Of a stretch of DNA of 5,730 bases, positions 1 to 5,730 are shown piece by piece (position 1 is the first letter of the stretch; the number at the start of each line of letters is the position of its first letter). The notes below the pieces were generated by a model. It was not told the DNA's origin. It saw only the letters and a list, made by a program, of their open reading frames with translations, and did not search any database. The translations under genes were made by a program, and so were the position numbers. This stretch comes from Lysobacteraceae bacterium. Its GTDB lineage: Bacteria; Pseudomonadota; Gammaproteobacteria; Xanthomonadales; Wenzhouxiangellaceae. The DNA lies in contig JAIVHD010000138.1 of the NCBI GenBank assembly GCA_020201235.1, positions 1 to 5,730 of the forward strand, written 5' to 3'.

Positions 1-52
1 GTGCAATGTTGCGCTACAACTTTCGCTAACCAGAGAATGGAGCGTGATGGTC

Positions 53-79
53 TAACGCGCCTTTCTTGTAGAGGCGTTA
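53..79. repeat. Imperfect hairpin upstream of the cytochrome c gene
   Basis: Arms TAACGCGCCT (53-62) and AGGCGTTA (72-79) pair over eight bases with a two-base bulge around a 9-base loop. An A/T-rich stretch follows, without a U-run, so it is not a clear terminator. It lies about 57 bases before the cytochrome start and could be a leader structure or the tail of an upstream transcript. No convincing promoter boxes were found in 1-125. Confidence 0.3.
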
Positions 80-125
80 AAAATTACAGATGGAATTCAT
101 TCCCGAGTTCCTCTCATATCAATGC

Positions 126-131
126 AGGAGG
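126..131 (+). promoter_or_regulatory. Strong Shine-Dalgarno of the diheme cytochrome c gene
   Basis: A perfect AGGAGG lies 4 bases before the ATG at 136. It decides the start: the reading frame is open back to the window edge with an earlier GTG, but the residues encoded before 136 look non-coding and a signal peptide begins exactly at this ATG. Confidence 0.85.
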
Positions 132-135
132 TACT

Positions 136-759
136 ATGAACCAGGCAATAATCTACTCAGCATCACTCGCGCTTAGTCTGGCGTTATTTTCCGGACAGGA
201 TATTGCTTTCGCAGAAGCACCGCCAGCGGCCGAGGCCTGCGTGGTCTGCCATAACGATGACGGCATCAGCGATGACCCGCATGTACCGACGATTGCCGGT
301 GCTTCCGCCTACTTTCTGGAAAACCAGTTGGCAATTTTCAATGCCGAGGCTCGTCCCTGCGCGACCGATTACTTTTCCGGCAAGGAACAAGTATCGGCAG
401 AAAATCACTGCGCCGCACTTGCGGAGCTTTCAGAAGATGATTTTGTCACGCTTGCCGAATATTTTTCCGAGCAGCCCTTCAGGCCGGCCGATCAGGAAGT
501 CGATGCCGAACTTGCAAGCCAGGGCGAATCCATCCATGCCAAAAGCTGCGATCGTTGCCATAGCGATGCCGGCGGCCTGGCCCTGGACGACGCCGGCATT
601 CTGGCCGGACAGTGGAAGCCGTACCTGATCAAGCAATTCGAATTGCTCAAGGCCGGTGAGCGCTGGCAGCCCGACAAGATGGCGCCGGAGATCCGAAAGC
701 TCAGCGACCAGGACATGAAGGCTCTCGCCAATTTCTATGCGCGTGAGGGAAAGAATTGA
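136..759 (+). CDS. Secreted diheme c-type cytochrome (cytochrome c4/c553-like)
   Basis: This is a 207-residue periplasmic electron carrier with two cytochrome c domains. An N-terminal hydrophobic stretch (about residues 4-26, likely cut after AFA) is a Sec signal, although it has no Lys or Arg before the hydrophobic core. Heme-binding motifs are CVVCH (35-39) and CDRCH (138-142). Each domain ends in the usual helix (LSEDDFVTLAEYFS near 98-111; LSDQDMKALANFYA near 189-202). In the second domain Met182 sits seven residues before the conserved Leu-Ser, where the axial ligand is expected. In the first domain that place holds His91, so His/His ligation of heme 1 is possible. Two extra cysteines (75 and 92) lie in domain 1 and could form a disulfide. 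Length and domain order fit the c4-type diheme family. The redox partner is unknown: the b5/reductase operon nearby is on the opposite strand about 480 bases away. A cytochrome subunit of another periplasmic enzyme encoded to the left of the window is also possible. Confidence 0.88.
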   Translation: MNQAIIYSASLALSLALFSGQDIAFAEAPPAAEACVVCHNDDGISDDPHVPTIAGASAYFLENQLAIFNAEARPCATDYFSGKEQVSAENHCAALAELSEDDFVTLAEYFSEQPFRPADQEVDAELASQGESIHAKSCDRCHSDAGGLALDDAGILAGQWKPYLIKQFELLKAGERWQPDKMAPEIRKLSDQDMKALANFYAREGKN

Positions 760-871
760 TTTAAATGATCATGCTTCCGAGCAGATTTCGTCCTGGCAGC
801 CCGTCGAATTTAACCGATCGTAGCGAGGGAAAGCCGGTTGCAGTCAGATTTTCGATCTTTTGCGGCCAATT

Positions 872-966
872 GTGGGCCTATTTAACAAGAAAGAGCGGAG
901 AATCTGGCCCACTCCGGTTTTTCCGCAGTAGATCAGCGTTAAACCCGGCAGGCTCCGAGTGGGCCA
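872..966. repeat. Three-armed competing inverted repeat
   Basis: A central arm TGGCCCACTC (905-914) is perfectly complementary to GAGTGGGCCA (957-966) over 10 bases. Seven bases of it (906-912) are also complementary to GTGGGCC at 872-878. The two pairings exclude each other, as in attenuator-like or recombination-site structures. No coding region lies immediately downstream on the plus strand, so function is unknown. Confidence 0.45.
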
Positions 967-1148
967 TGCGGGTAAAGAGGTCACACTCAGCCGCTGCACA
1001 GGCGTCGTGGCCAAGACGCGCGAGCGAAGAACTGGCTAAGCCAATTCGAGCGAGTGCAACCCTGCCCACGGCGCTTGTGCGGCGGCCCTTCGGAAGTCAC
1101 GGTGCCGGCGCGACTCGGCGTTGTATTTTCTTGGCAAGCGAGCGGCCG

Positions 1149-1217
1149 TTGTCTGAGAAACGCCCTGGACGCGGGGCCTGGCGGTGCTACTGTAGGTGGG
1201 GTGGTGAATCAGGCGGG
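1149..1217 (+). repeat. Degenerate 69-base repeat, copy 1
   Basis: This segment resembles 2873-2941 in the same orientation. Both begin TTGTC, share AACGCCC and CTGGYGGT at matching offsets, and end in TGGTGAATMAGGCGGG (15 of 16 identical, 1202-1217). By eye the whole is about two-thirds identical with compensating one-base gaps. It lies just past the stop of the b5 gene. Unlike copy 2 it has no complementary outer arm. Confidence 0.4.
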
Positions 1218-1237
1218 GTTAGCTGCCGAAGCCGAGG

Positions 1238-1612
1238 TCATTCGACAAGTACGCCGATTCGATAATTTTTTGCCATTTCCCAGGCGCGTTTGCTGTGGTC
1301 GGCACCGTAGCCCTTGGTGCGCATGCCGTCGGTGGCTTCGGTACCGCACCAGGGCTCGAGCACCGACGGTGGAGCGGGGTGGCGCAGCACGTAGTCGGTA
1401 AAGTTGTAGACCACGCCGTCAATCGCCATCCAGCAGTCCTCCAGCGTGTCGTGGCGCGCGACCTGTTCGAGCGTGTACGGTGTCGGGCCGACGGAGGGTG
1501 GGACAGACGGGCGTGTTTCATCGGATTCAGCCGGTGTCAACGCAGATACCGAGAGCAAGGTTGCGATCGCCGTCCAGAAAGCGATAAATGCCGCGTAGAC
1601 CAGTTTTTTCAT
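1238..1612 (-). CDS. Exported cytochrome b5-like heme-binding domain protein
   Basis: This is a 124-residue protein with a hydrophobic N-terminus (KK then about residues 5-25; signal peptide or membrane anchor), a Pro/Ser-rich linker (30-44) and one cytochrome b5 domain (45-122). Family landmarks are YTLEQVARHD, DCWMAIDGVVYNFTDYV, the first heme histidine in HPAPPSVL (His78), CGTEATDGM, and the second heme histidine in GADHSKRAW (His106). The usual HPGG is HPAP here. Cys60 and Cys89 are at places where bacterial b5 domains often have Cys. The signal implies that the heme domain is periplasmic. The ATG overlaps the reductase stop as ATGA, so the two are one translationally coupled unit. The natural inference is that b5 is the electron acceptor or relay for the reductase. 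The final acceptor cannot be read from the sequence. Confidence 0.85.
   Translation of the reverse strand: MKKLVYAAFIAFWTAIATLLSVSALTPAESDETRPSVPPSVGPTPYTLEQVARHDTLEDCWMAIDGVVYNFTDYVLRHPAPPSVLEPWCGTEATDGMRTKGYGADHSKRAWEMAKNYRIGVLVE
1609..1612 (-). promoter_or_regulatory. ATGA stop/start overlap coupling reductase and b5 genes
   Basis: On the minus strand the reductase TGA (1611-1609) shares two bases with the b5 ATG (1612-1610). There is only a weak purine stretch before it, so b5 translation probably depends on ribosomes finishing the reductase. Confidence 0.8.
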
Positions 1613-2862
1613 AATAATTCAAACTCTTCGGTGTGGATGTTTTTCCTGGCGATGCCGGCGGTAGACAGCAGTCGGCTAGCGAGCTGATTCAGCGGCGTGG
1701 GCCCGCAGATGAATCCGGCGCGCTCGATTATATCGGGTACGTGCCCGGTGAGGAATTCGGCATCCAGCGGACCCTGCCGATAGAAATAGTGGGCGATGAC
1801 CTCGAAGCCCTCTAGTTCGGTTGCGATTTCATAGAGCTCATCGAGAAAACGAGCCCGGGCTTCGTCCTGCACGCAGTAGATCAGCCGGATATCGACCGGA
1901 GATCCTGTTTTTAAAAGGTCGCGTGCGCGTCCCAGAAAAGGCGTAATGCCGATGCCGCCGGCAATCCAGAGCTGTTTTTTGGGCGGGTCGTCGGGAAAAA
2001 ACTGGCCGTATGGGCCTTCGATGGTCACCCGGCTGCCGGGGCGTATGGCCTGGATCGCACGGCTGGCATCGCCCAAGTCCTTGATGGCGATGCGCAGCAC
2101 GGGTTCTTTCGGCGATGACGACAGGGTATAGGGGTGTTCCTCGCCATAACCTGCGGCCAACTCTCGGTCGAACGGTGCCAGGTAGACGAATTGGCCCGCA
2201 TCGTAGTCCAGATGGCGTCGACCGGCCGGTTTGAGCACGAGTTCTACCAGGTTGTTGGCGACCGTGACGACCCGCTGGACGGTGTATCGCAGTCGCCCGA
2301 TACGGCGGGAGAACACGAAACGCCAGGCGACCGCGCCGACGGCCATGACCGTCAACACCAGCCACAGCCAGTGTTCGCTGTTTGCCGGCAGCGTGCGGCC
2401 GTACTGGAAGGCGTGTGCAAGCGCCAGGATCAGGGCCGGCCCGGCCAGGCGATGCAGGTACTTCCAACGCTGGTAGTCGGGCCGACCGAAAAAGGCGAAG
2501 CTCGGCGCCAGAAAGACCATCATCAGGATCAGCGCTGCCCAGCCGGTCCAGATCTGCCAGTGGCCAGGGGCGGGAAACAGAAGGCTGGTGGCTGCCTCGA
2601 CCGACGTGGTGGTCTGGGCCATCGCCAGCAACAACGGATGCGCCATCAGCAGCAACAGGCTGCCGGCACCGAGCAGGTGGTGGGTTTTCCAAAGTCGTGT
2701 CAATCCGCCAAACAGACGATCGAGGCGTGGCACGCGCGCGCTCAGCGCGGCTGCAAGCAGCAGCATGACGGCGCCGACGATGCCGCTTGCTCGACCCAGA
2801 AAATTCAAGAATGCCGATGGGTCGCCGAGGTCCATGCCCGCACCGGACAGGCGAGTACGCAT
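1609..2862 (-). CDS. Ferric-reductase-like transmembrane flavocytochrome b (FAD/NAD(P)H oxidoreductase)
   Basis: This is a 417-residue membrane oxidoreductase of the FRE/NOX-like superfamily. The N-terminal half has about five hydrophobic helices (near 19-42, 60-83, 103-125, 133-155, 164-184). Two helices carry the bis-heme histidines: His61/His62 with His75, and His137 with His150 (13 apart). A C-terminal ferredoxin-NADP-reductase-like module follows: GQFVYL (223-228), the FAD motif HPYTLSSS (243-250), the nucleotide-binding AGGIGITPFL (301-310), and CGPTP (386-390). From family knowledge, NAD(P)H is oxidised on the cytoplasmic side and electrons cross the membrane through two b hemes. Substrate could be a metal ion, a quinone or the neighbouring b5 protein; the sequence does not decide. 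The start is uncertain: ATG at 2862 or, nine codons in, ATG at 2835. Neither has a good Shine-Dalgarno, and a promoter-like pair of boxes lies just upstream of 2862. It is the first gene of the operon and overlaps the b5 start by ATGA. Confidence 0.9.
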   Translation of the reverse strand: MRTRLSGAGMDLGDPSAFLNFLGRASGIVGAVMLLLAAALSARVPRLDRLFGGLTRLWKTHHLLGAGSLLLLMAHPLLLAMAQTTTSVEAATSLLFPAPGHWQIWTGWAALILMMVFLAPSFAFFGRPDYQRWKYLHRLAGPALILALAHAFQYGRTLPANSEHWLWLVLTVMAVGAVAWRFVFSRRIGRLRYTVQRVVTVANNLVELVLKPAGRRHLDYDAGQFVYLAPFDRELAAGYGEEHPYTLSSSPKEPVLRIAIKDLGDASRAIQAIRPGSRVTIEGPYGQFFPDDPPKKQLWIAGGIGITPFLGRARDLLKTGSPVDIRLIYCVQDEARARFLDELYEIATELEGFEVIAHYFYRQGPLDAEFLTGHVPDIIERAGFICGPTPLNQLASRLLSTAGIARKNIHTEEFELL

Positions 2863-2866
2863 CCGT

Positions 2867-2894
2867 AGTGTATTGTCGCGGAACGCCCCAGCAA
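2867..2894 (-). promoter_or_regulatory. Candidate sigma70-type promoter for the reductase operon
   Basis: On the minus strand TTGCTG (2894-2889) and TACACT (2872-2867) are separated by 16 bases. Transcription would begin near the ATG at 2862, giving an almost leaderless message, or a leader of roughly 25-30 bases if translation starts at 2835. The match is moderate and such pairs arise by chance. Confidence 0.25.
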
Positions 2895-2941
2895 GGGCAA
2901 CTGGTGGTCCCTCGTGACGGAGGGATGGTGAATAAGGCGGG
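2873..2941 (+). repeat. Degenerate 69-base repeat, copy 2
   Basis: This is the partner of 1149-1217 in the same orientation, ending in TGGTGAATAAGGCGGG (2926-2941). It lies just upstream of the reductase start, so the two copies bracket the reductase/b5 pair. It overlaps the hairpin element at 2880-2956. Confidence 0.4.
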
Positions 2942-2956
2942 CCAAGGGGGCGTTCC
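2880..2956. other. Structured hairpin element in the divergent intergenic region
   Basis: Arms GGAACGCCCC (2880-2889) and GGGGCGTTCC (2947-2956) are perfectly complementary over 10 bases. They enclose an inner hairpin, TCCCTC (2908-2913) and GAGGGA (2920-2925), with a six-base loop. A second short stem, CCGGC (2956-2960) with GCCGG (2982-2986), follows. The element sits between the divergent reductase and SulP starts, so it could act in either leader, or be the remnant of a mobile element. I compared it mentally with common riboswitch consensus sequences and found no match. Confidence 0.5.
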
Positions 2957-3007
2957 CGGCTTCCACCTGTGTTACCGAACAGCCGGCTAAAGCGTTATCC
3001 TTTGCCA

Positions 3008-3829
3008 ATGCCGCATCGCGCTCATCTCACCACCTTACGGTTTGCCAGCGGCCTGCGCGATAGTTTTGACGGCTACGATCGGCATCGGCTGCTGAAGGAC
3101 CTGACTGCCGGCCTGACCGTCGGCATCGTCGCGATTCCGCTGGCCATGGCGCTGGCGATCGCCAGCGGGGTCGAGCCGCAGCACGGCTTGTATACGGCTA
3201 TCATCGCCGGTATTGTCATTGCGCTCGCCGGCGGTTCGCGCTTCAGTGTATCCGGTCCGACTGCGGCCTTCGTCGTGATCCTTTATCCGATTTCCCAGCA
3301 ATTCGGACTGGCCGGCCTGTTGACGGCATCGCTGTTTGCCGGCCTGATCCAGGTGCTGATGGCGCTCGGTCGCCTGGGACGCCTGATCGAGTACATCCCC
3401 GAGCCGGTAACGCTGGGATTTACCAGCGGCATTGCGATCGTGATCGCGGTATTGCAGATCCGCGATTTCTTCGGCCTTTCGCTGGCCGCGCAGCCCGAGA
3501 ACCATATCGACAAATTGCTGATGCTCGAATCCGAAAGCGGCGTCATCCTGTATCTGGATGCGGTGCCGATTCTTGATGCCGACGGTCTGTCTGCACTCGA
3601 GCGGTTTATCGAGCAATGCCGGCGGCGAAACATCAGACTGATTTTGGCCGATTTGCAGCACCAGCCAATGAAAGCGCTGGCTCGCGCCGGCATCCGTATC
3701 GTGACCGGCCAATTGATGATCACGCCGACCCTGGCCCGTGCGCTCGAACTCAGCCGCTTGCCGCCGGAAAACAGTCACACGGATGAACACGGGATGGACG
3801 GACATGGAACCGAAACGATCTCGAATTGA
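3008..3829 (+). CDS. dauA: SulP/DauA-type anion transporter, internally truncated in frame
   Basis: Residues 25-158 (from ATG 3008) closely match the start of DauA/Ych[67 protein letters not shown]. They cover about the first five membrane helices of the normal fourteen. After [13 protein letters not shown] the protein jumps straight to the middle of a STAS domain ([20 protein letters not shown], then [13 protein letters not shown]). Helices 6-14 and the first STAS strand, about 300 residues by family comparison, are missing, leaving 273 residues instead of roughly 550-570. The junction is near 3515-3540 and keeps the frame. Full-length relatives move dicarboxylates, sulfate or bicarbonate; this product should not transport. 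Decay by deletion or a mis-assembly are both possible. The tail is His/Asp/Glu-rich. An in-frame GTG at 2969 is an alternative start; neither start has a clear Shine-Dalgarno. The 3' end overlaps the copper ATPase start by 26 bases. Confidence 0.85.
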   Translation: MPHRAHLTTLRFASGLRDSFDGYDRHRLLKDLTAGLTVGIVAIPLAMALAIASGVEPQHGLYTAIIAGIVIALAGGSRFSVSGPTAAFVVILYPISQQFGLAGLLTASLFAGLIQVLMALGRLGRLIEYIPEPVTLGFTSGIAIVIAVLQIRDFFGLSLAAQPENHIDKLLMLESESGVILYLDAVPILDADGLSALERFIEQCRRRNIRLILADLQHQPMKALARAGIRIVTGQLMITPTLARALELSRLPPENSHTDEHGMDGHGTETISN

Positions 3830-5730
3830 ACTCGAAGTGCCGTCGATGCATTGCGCATCGTGTGTCTCGCGTATTGAGGATGCGCTGTCGGACATCGAAG
3901 GGCTGCAGGTCGAGTCGGTCAACCCGGGCACGCGCCGCGCCAGTCTCGACTACCGCGACCGCGCGTCGCTGCGGCAGGCGCTGCAGGCGCTGGAGCGGGC
4001 CGGCTATCCGGTCGCGACCGAGCAGCAAAGGCTGGCGATCGAGGGCATGCACTGTGCATCCTGCGTTCATCGGGTAACCAGCGAACTCGAAAAAATTCCC
4101 GAAGTCCGCGGGGCGCACGTCAACCTGGCTTCCAGCGAGGCCGTGATCGAGATTCTGGAAGGCTCAAATGTCGAGGCTGCGATTGAGGCCATCAAGCGTG
4201 CCGGTTACGATGCCCGCGCGATCGGGACTGAGGTCAATTCGGGTCAGGCGCGCGAGCAGCGCGAGCGCAGGTCGCTGAAGCGCCGGCTTGTTTTTTCGGC
4301 GTTGTTGACCTTGCCGGTTTTCGTGCTCGAAATGGGCGGCCACATCGTGCCTGGCATGGCCGCGTGGCTGGACCAGGCCGTCGGGCGGTCCAATATCCAT
4401 GTCGTTTCCATGGTGCTGGCGACGCTGGTACAGTTTGGCCCGGGGCTGGTTTTTTATCGTTACGGCGGGCCGGCGCTGCTGCGCGGCGCGCCGGATATGA
4501 ACTCACTGGTGATGCTGGGCAGTTCGGCCGCGTGGGGCTACTCGATCGTGGCCACACTGGCCCCCGGCATTCTGCCTGAGGGCACGGCCAACGTCTATTT
4601 CGAAGCCTCCAGCGTTATTATCACGCTGATTCTGCTGGGCCGCAGGCTGGAGGCGATCGCGCGCGGACGCACGTCCATTGCGATTCGTGGCCTGATGCAG
4701 CTCGCGCCGGATAGCGCGTGGGTCGAGCGCGATGGGCAGACGATCGAAATCGCGCTTGGGCAAGTGCAGCCGGGTGATTGCTTGCATGTGCGACCGGGCG
4801 CTAAAGTCCCGGTCGACGGTCGGGTCGTCGACGGTGATTCCTGGGTCGATGAGTCGATGATCTCCGGTGAACCCGAGCCGGTCCGAAAGGGACCTGACGA
4901 CACGGTCGTCGGTGGCACCCTGAACCAGACCGGTGCGTTTCGGATGCAAGCCGAACAGACCGGCAGCGATACCGTCCTGGCCGGGATTATCCGGATGGTC
5001 GAGCAGGCCCAGGGAAACCGCCTGCCGGTGCAGGCGCTGGTCGATCAGGTCACGCGCTATTTCGTGCCTGCGGTTATGGCGCTAGCCGCAGCCACCCTGG
5101 TCGCATGGCTATTGTTTGGTCCGCAGCCGGCGCTGAGTTTGGCACTGGTCAACGCCGTGGCGGTCCTGATCATTGCCTGCCCCTGCGCGATGGGCCTGGC
5201 GACACCGGTCTCGATCATGGTCGGCACCGGCCAGGCGGCCCGGTCCGGGGTGCTGTTTCGACGGGGCGACGCGCTGCAGAAGCTGCGCAACGTCGGCCTT
5301 GTCGCGTTTGATAAAACCGGGACTTTGACTGAAGGAAAGCCTTCGATGACGGGTCTGGAAACGACCGGGGATTGGGACAAAGACGAGTTGCTTGGCCTGG
5401 CGGCTTCGGTCGAGCAGCACTCCGAGCATCCCATTGCCCGGGCGATCGTCGCGGCCACAACTGCGCGGTCTGCGGAATTGCCCGAAGCCCAGAACTTCGA
5501 TTCGCAAACGGGGCAGGGCGTGGTTGCACGAGTGAAGCGAGCCGATGGCGGCATCTCGACCGTTTCTGTCGGCGGCCCGCGAATGATCGAAGGCCTGAAT
5601 ATCGATCTGCCGGAATCGCTGGCTCGTTTGGCCGGCCGACTCTCGGACCGCAGTGCAACCGTCGTGTTTGTGGTCGTTGACGATCGACCGGCTGGCCTGA
5701 TCGCGGTTTCCGATGCGGTCAAGCCGGGCT
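3804..5730 (+). CDS. copA: Cu(I)-exporting P1B-type ATPase CopA, 3' end beyond the window
   Basis: 642 codons are present and the frame is open at the right edge. Two N-terminal heavy-metal-associated domains carry MHCASC at residues 15-20 (preceded by Ser rather than the usual Gly) and 82-87 (GMHCASC). Membrane helices lie at about 161-182, 198-219, 234-254 and 263-280. The actuator domain has ISGEP (353-357, a TGES-type loop). Helices at about 418-438 and 445-470 include the copper-site CPC (459-461). The phosphorylation motif DKTGT has Asp503, and the nucleotide domain has SEHP (540-543). CPC with two CxxC domains indicates the Cu(I)/Ag(I) group: ATP-driven export from cytoplasm to periplasm. 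The hinge motif GDGxND and last helices lie beyond 5730. An in-frame ATG at 3783 is an alternative start adding seven residues; neither has a strong Shine-Dalgarno. The start lies inside the end of the SulP frame, suggesting translational coupling. Confidence 0.95.
   Translation, partial: MEPKRSRIELEVPSMHCASCVSRIEDALSDIEGLQVESVNPGTRRASLDYRDRASLRQALQALERAGYPVATEQQRLAIEGMHCASCVHRVTSELEKIPEVRGAHVNLASSEAVIEILEGSNVEAAIEAIKRAGYDARAIGTEVNSGQAREQRERRSLKRRLVFSALLTLPVFVLEMGGHIVPGMAAWLDQAVGRSNIHVVSMVLATLVQFGPGLVFYRYGGPALLRGAPDMNSLVMLGSSAAWGYSIVATLAPGILPEGTANVYFEASSVIITLILLGRRLEAIARGRTSIAIRGLMQLAPDSAWVERDGQTIEIALGQVQPGDCLHVRPGAKVPVDGRVVDGDSWVDESMISGEPEPVRKGPDDTVVGGTLNQTGAFRMQAEQTGSDTVLAGIIRMVEQAQGNRLPVQALVDQVTRYFVPAVMALAAATLVAWLLFGPQPALSLALVNAVAVLIIACPCAMGLATPVSIMVGTGQAARSGVLFRRGDALQKLRNVGLVAFDKTGTLTEGKPSMTGLETTGDWDKDELLGLAASVEQHSEHPIARAIVAATTARSAELPEAQNFDSQTGQGVVARVKRADGGISTVSVGGPRMIEGLNIDLPESLARLAGRLSDRSATVVFVVVDDRPAGLIAVSDAVKPG

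Larger units (their letters stand above)
760..1237. other. Intergenic stretch without a convincing gene
   Basis: This stretch separates the plus-strand cytochrome c gene from the end of the minus-strand b5 gene, so the two are convergent. Its open frames give Arg/Ser-rich products that I do not recognise and that lack good start signals. An A/T-rich palindromic patch (759-772) follows the cytochrome stop. Further on are competing inverted repeats (872-966), a short hairpin at 1029-1047 (arms GAACTGGCT and AGCCAATTC, one G-U pair) flanked by the direct repeat CGAGCGA, and one copy of a degenerate repeat (1149-1217). No rho-independent terminator with a U-run is visible for either convergent gene. 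Confidence 0.6.

Noticed and set aside
1..135. In-frame 45-codon N-terminal extension of the cytochrome c
   Set aside because: The extension would bury the signal peptide, and the AGGAGG plus ATG at 136 give a clear start.
880..944. Integron attC-like pair ATTTAAC (880-886) and GTTAAAC (938-944)
   Set aside because: Both fit the loose RYYYAAC/GTTRRRY consensus and an inner GCGGA/TCCGC pair exists, but the inner spacing is uneven, the consensus is common by chance, and there is no integrase or cassette array.
765..1265. Open frame of 166 codons on the plus strand after the cytochrome gene
   Set aside because: The product is Arg/Ser-rich with no recognisable domain, there is no good ribosome binding site, and the end runs into the well-supported b5 gene on the other strand.
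2134..2868. 244-codon plus-strand open frame opposite the reductase
   Set aside because: It is the antisense shadow of the reductase gene, whose heme, FAD and NAD motifs are unmistakable.
2880..2956. Known riboswitch class (cobalamin, c-di-GMP, Moco, fluoride, ZTP, THF)
   Set aside because: None of the conserved boxes I recall for these classes could be placed on the sequence; only the stem structure is supported.
3035..3931. 298-codon minus-strand open frame opposite the SulP gene
   Set aside because: It is a shadow of the SulP and copA coding strand; the product is Arg/Gln/Asp-rich with no family resemblance.
5057..5722. 221-codon minus-strand open frame inside copA
   Set aside because: It is a shadow of the P-type ATPase, whose CPC, DKTGT and SEHP motifs lie in the plus strand over the same bases.

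Overview
The window looks like chromosomal DNA from a GC-rich gammaproteobacterium. The evidence is the close resemblance of the SulP protein to the DauA/YchM branch, a diheme c-type cytochrome with a Sec signal, and a P1B-type copper ATPase with two N-terminal metal-binding domains. The organism cannot be named from the sequence. No RNA gene, CRISPR array or complete insertion sequence was seen.

Layout, left to right: (1) a plus-strand gene for a secreted diheme cytochrome c (136-759) with a strong Shine-Dalgarno; (2) about 480 bases without a convincing gene (760-1237), carrying mutually exclusive inverted repeats; (3) a minus-strand two-gene operon: a membrane ferric-reductase-like flavocytochrome b (2862-1609), then, through an ATGA overlap, a small exported cytochrome b5-domain protein (1612-1238); (4) a 145-base divergent intergenic region with a long-stem imperfect hairpin; (5) a plus-strand SulP/DauA-type transporter gene (3008-3829) that stays in frame but lacks most of its membrane domain; (6) overlapping its 3' end, a Cu(I)-exporting P1B-type ATPase (3804 onward) that runs off the right edge.

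The left half concerns electron transfer. The flavocytochrome should take electrons from NAD(P)H through FAD and across the membrane through two b hemes. The overlapping b5 gene makes a periplasmic heme protein that could accept them. The diheme cytochrome c is another periplasmic carrier, but it is on the other strand and not in that operon. The right half concerns transport and copper efflux.

The most notable points are the in-frame loss of the SulP core, the coupled transmembrane reductase/periplasmic b5 pair, a His in place of the expected axial Met at the first heme of the cytochrome c, and a degenerate 69-base direct repeat that brackets the reductase/b5 pair.
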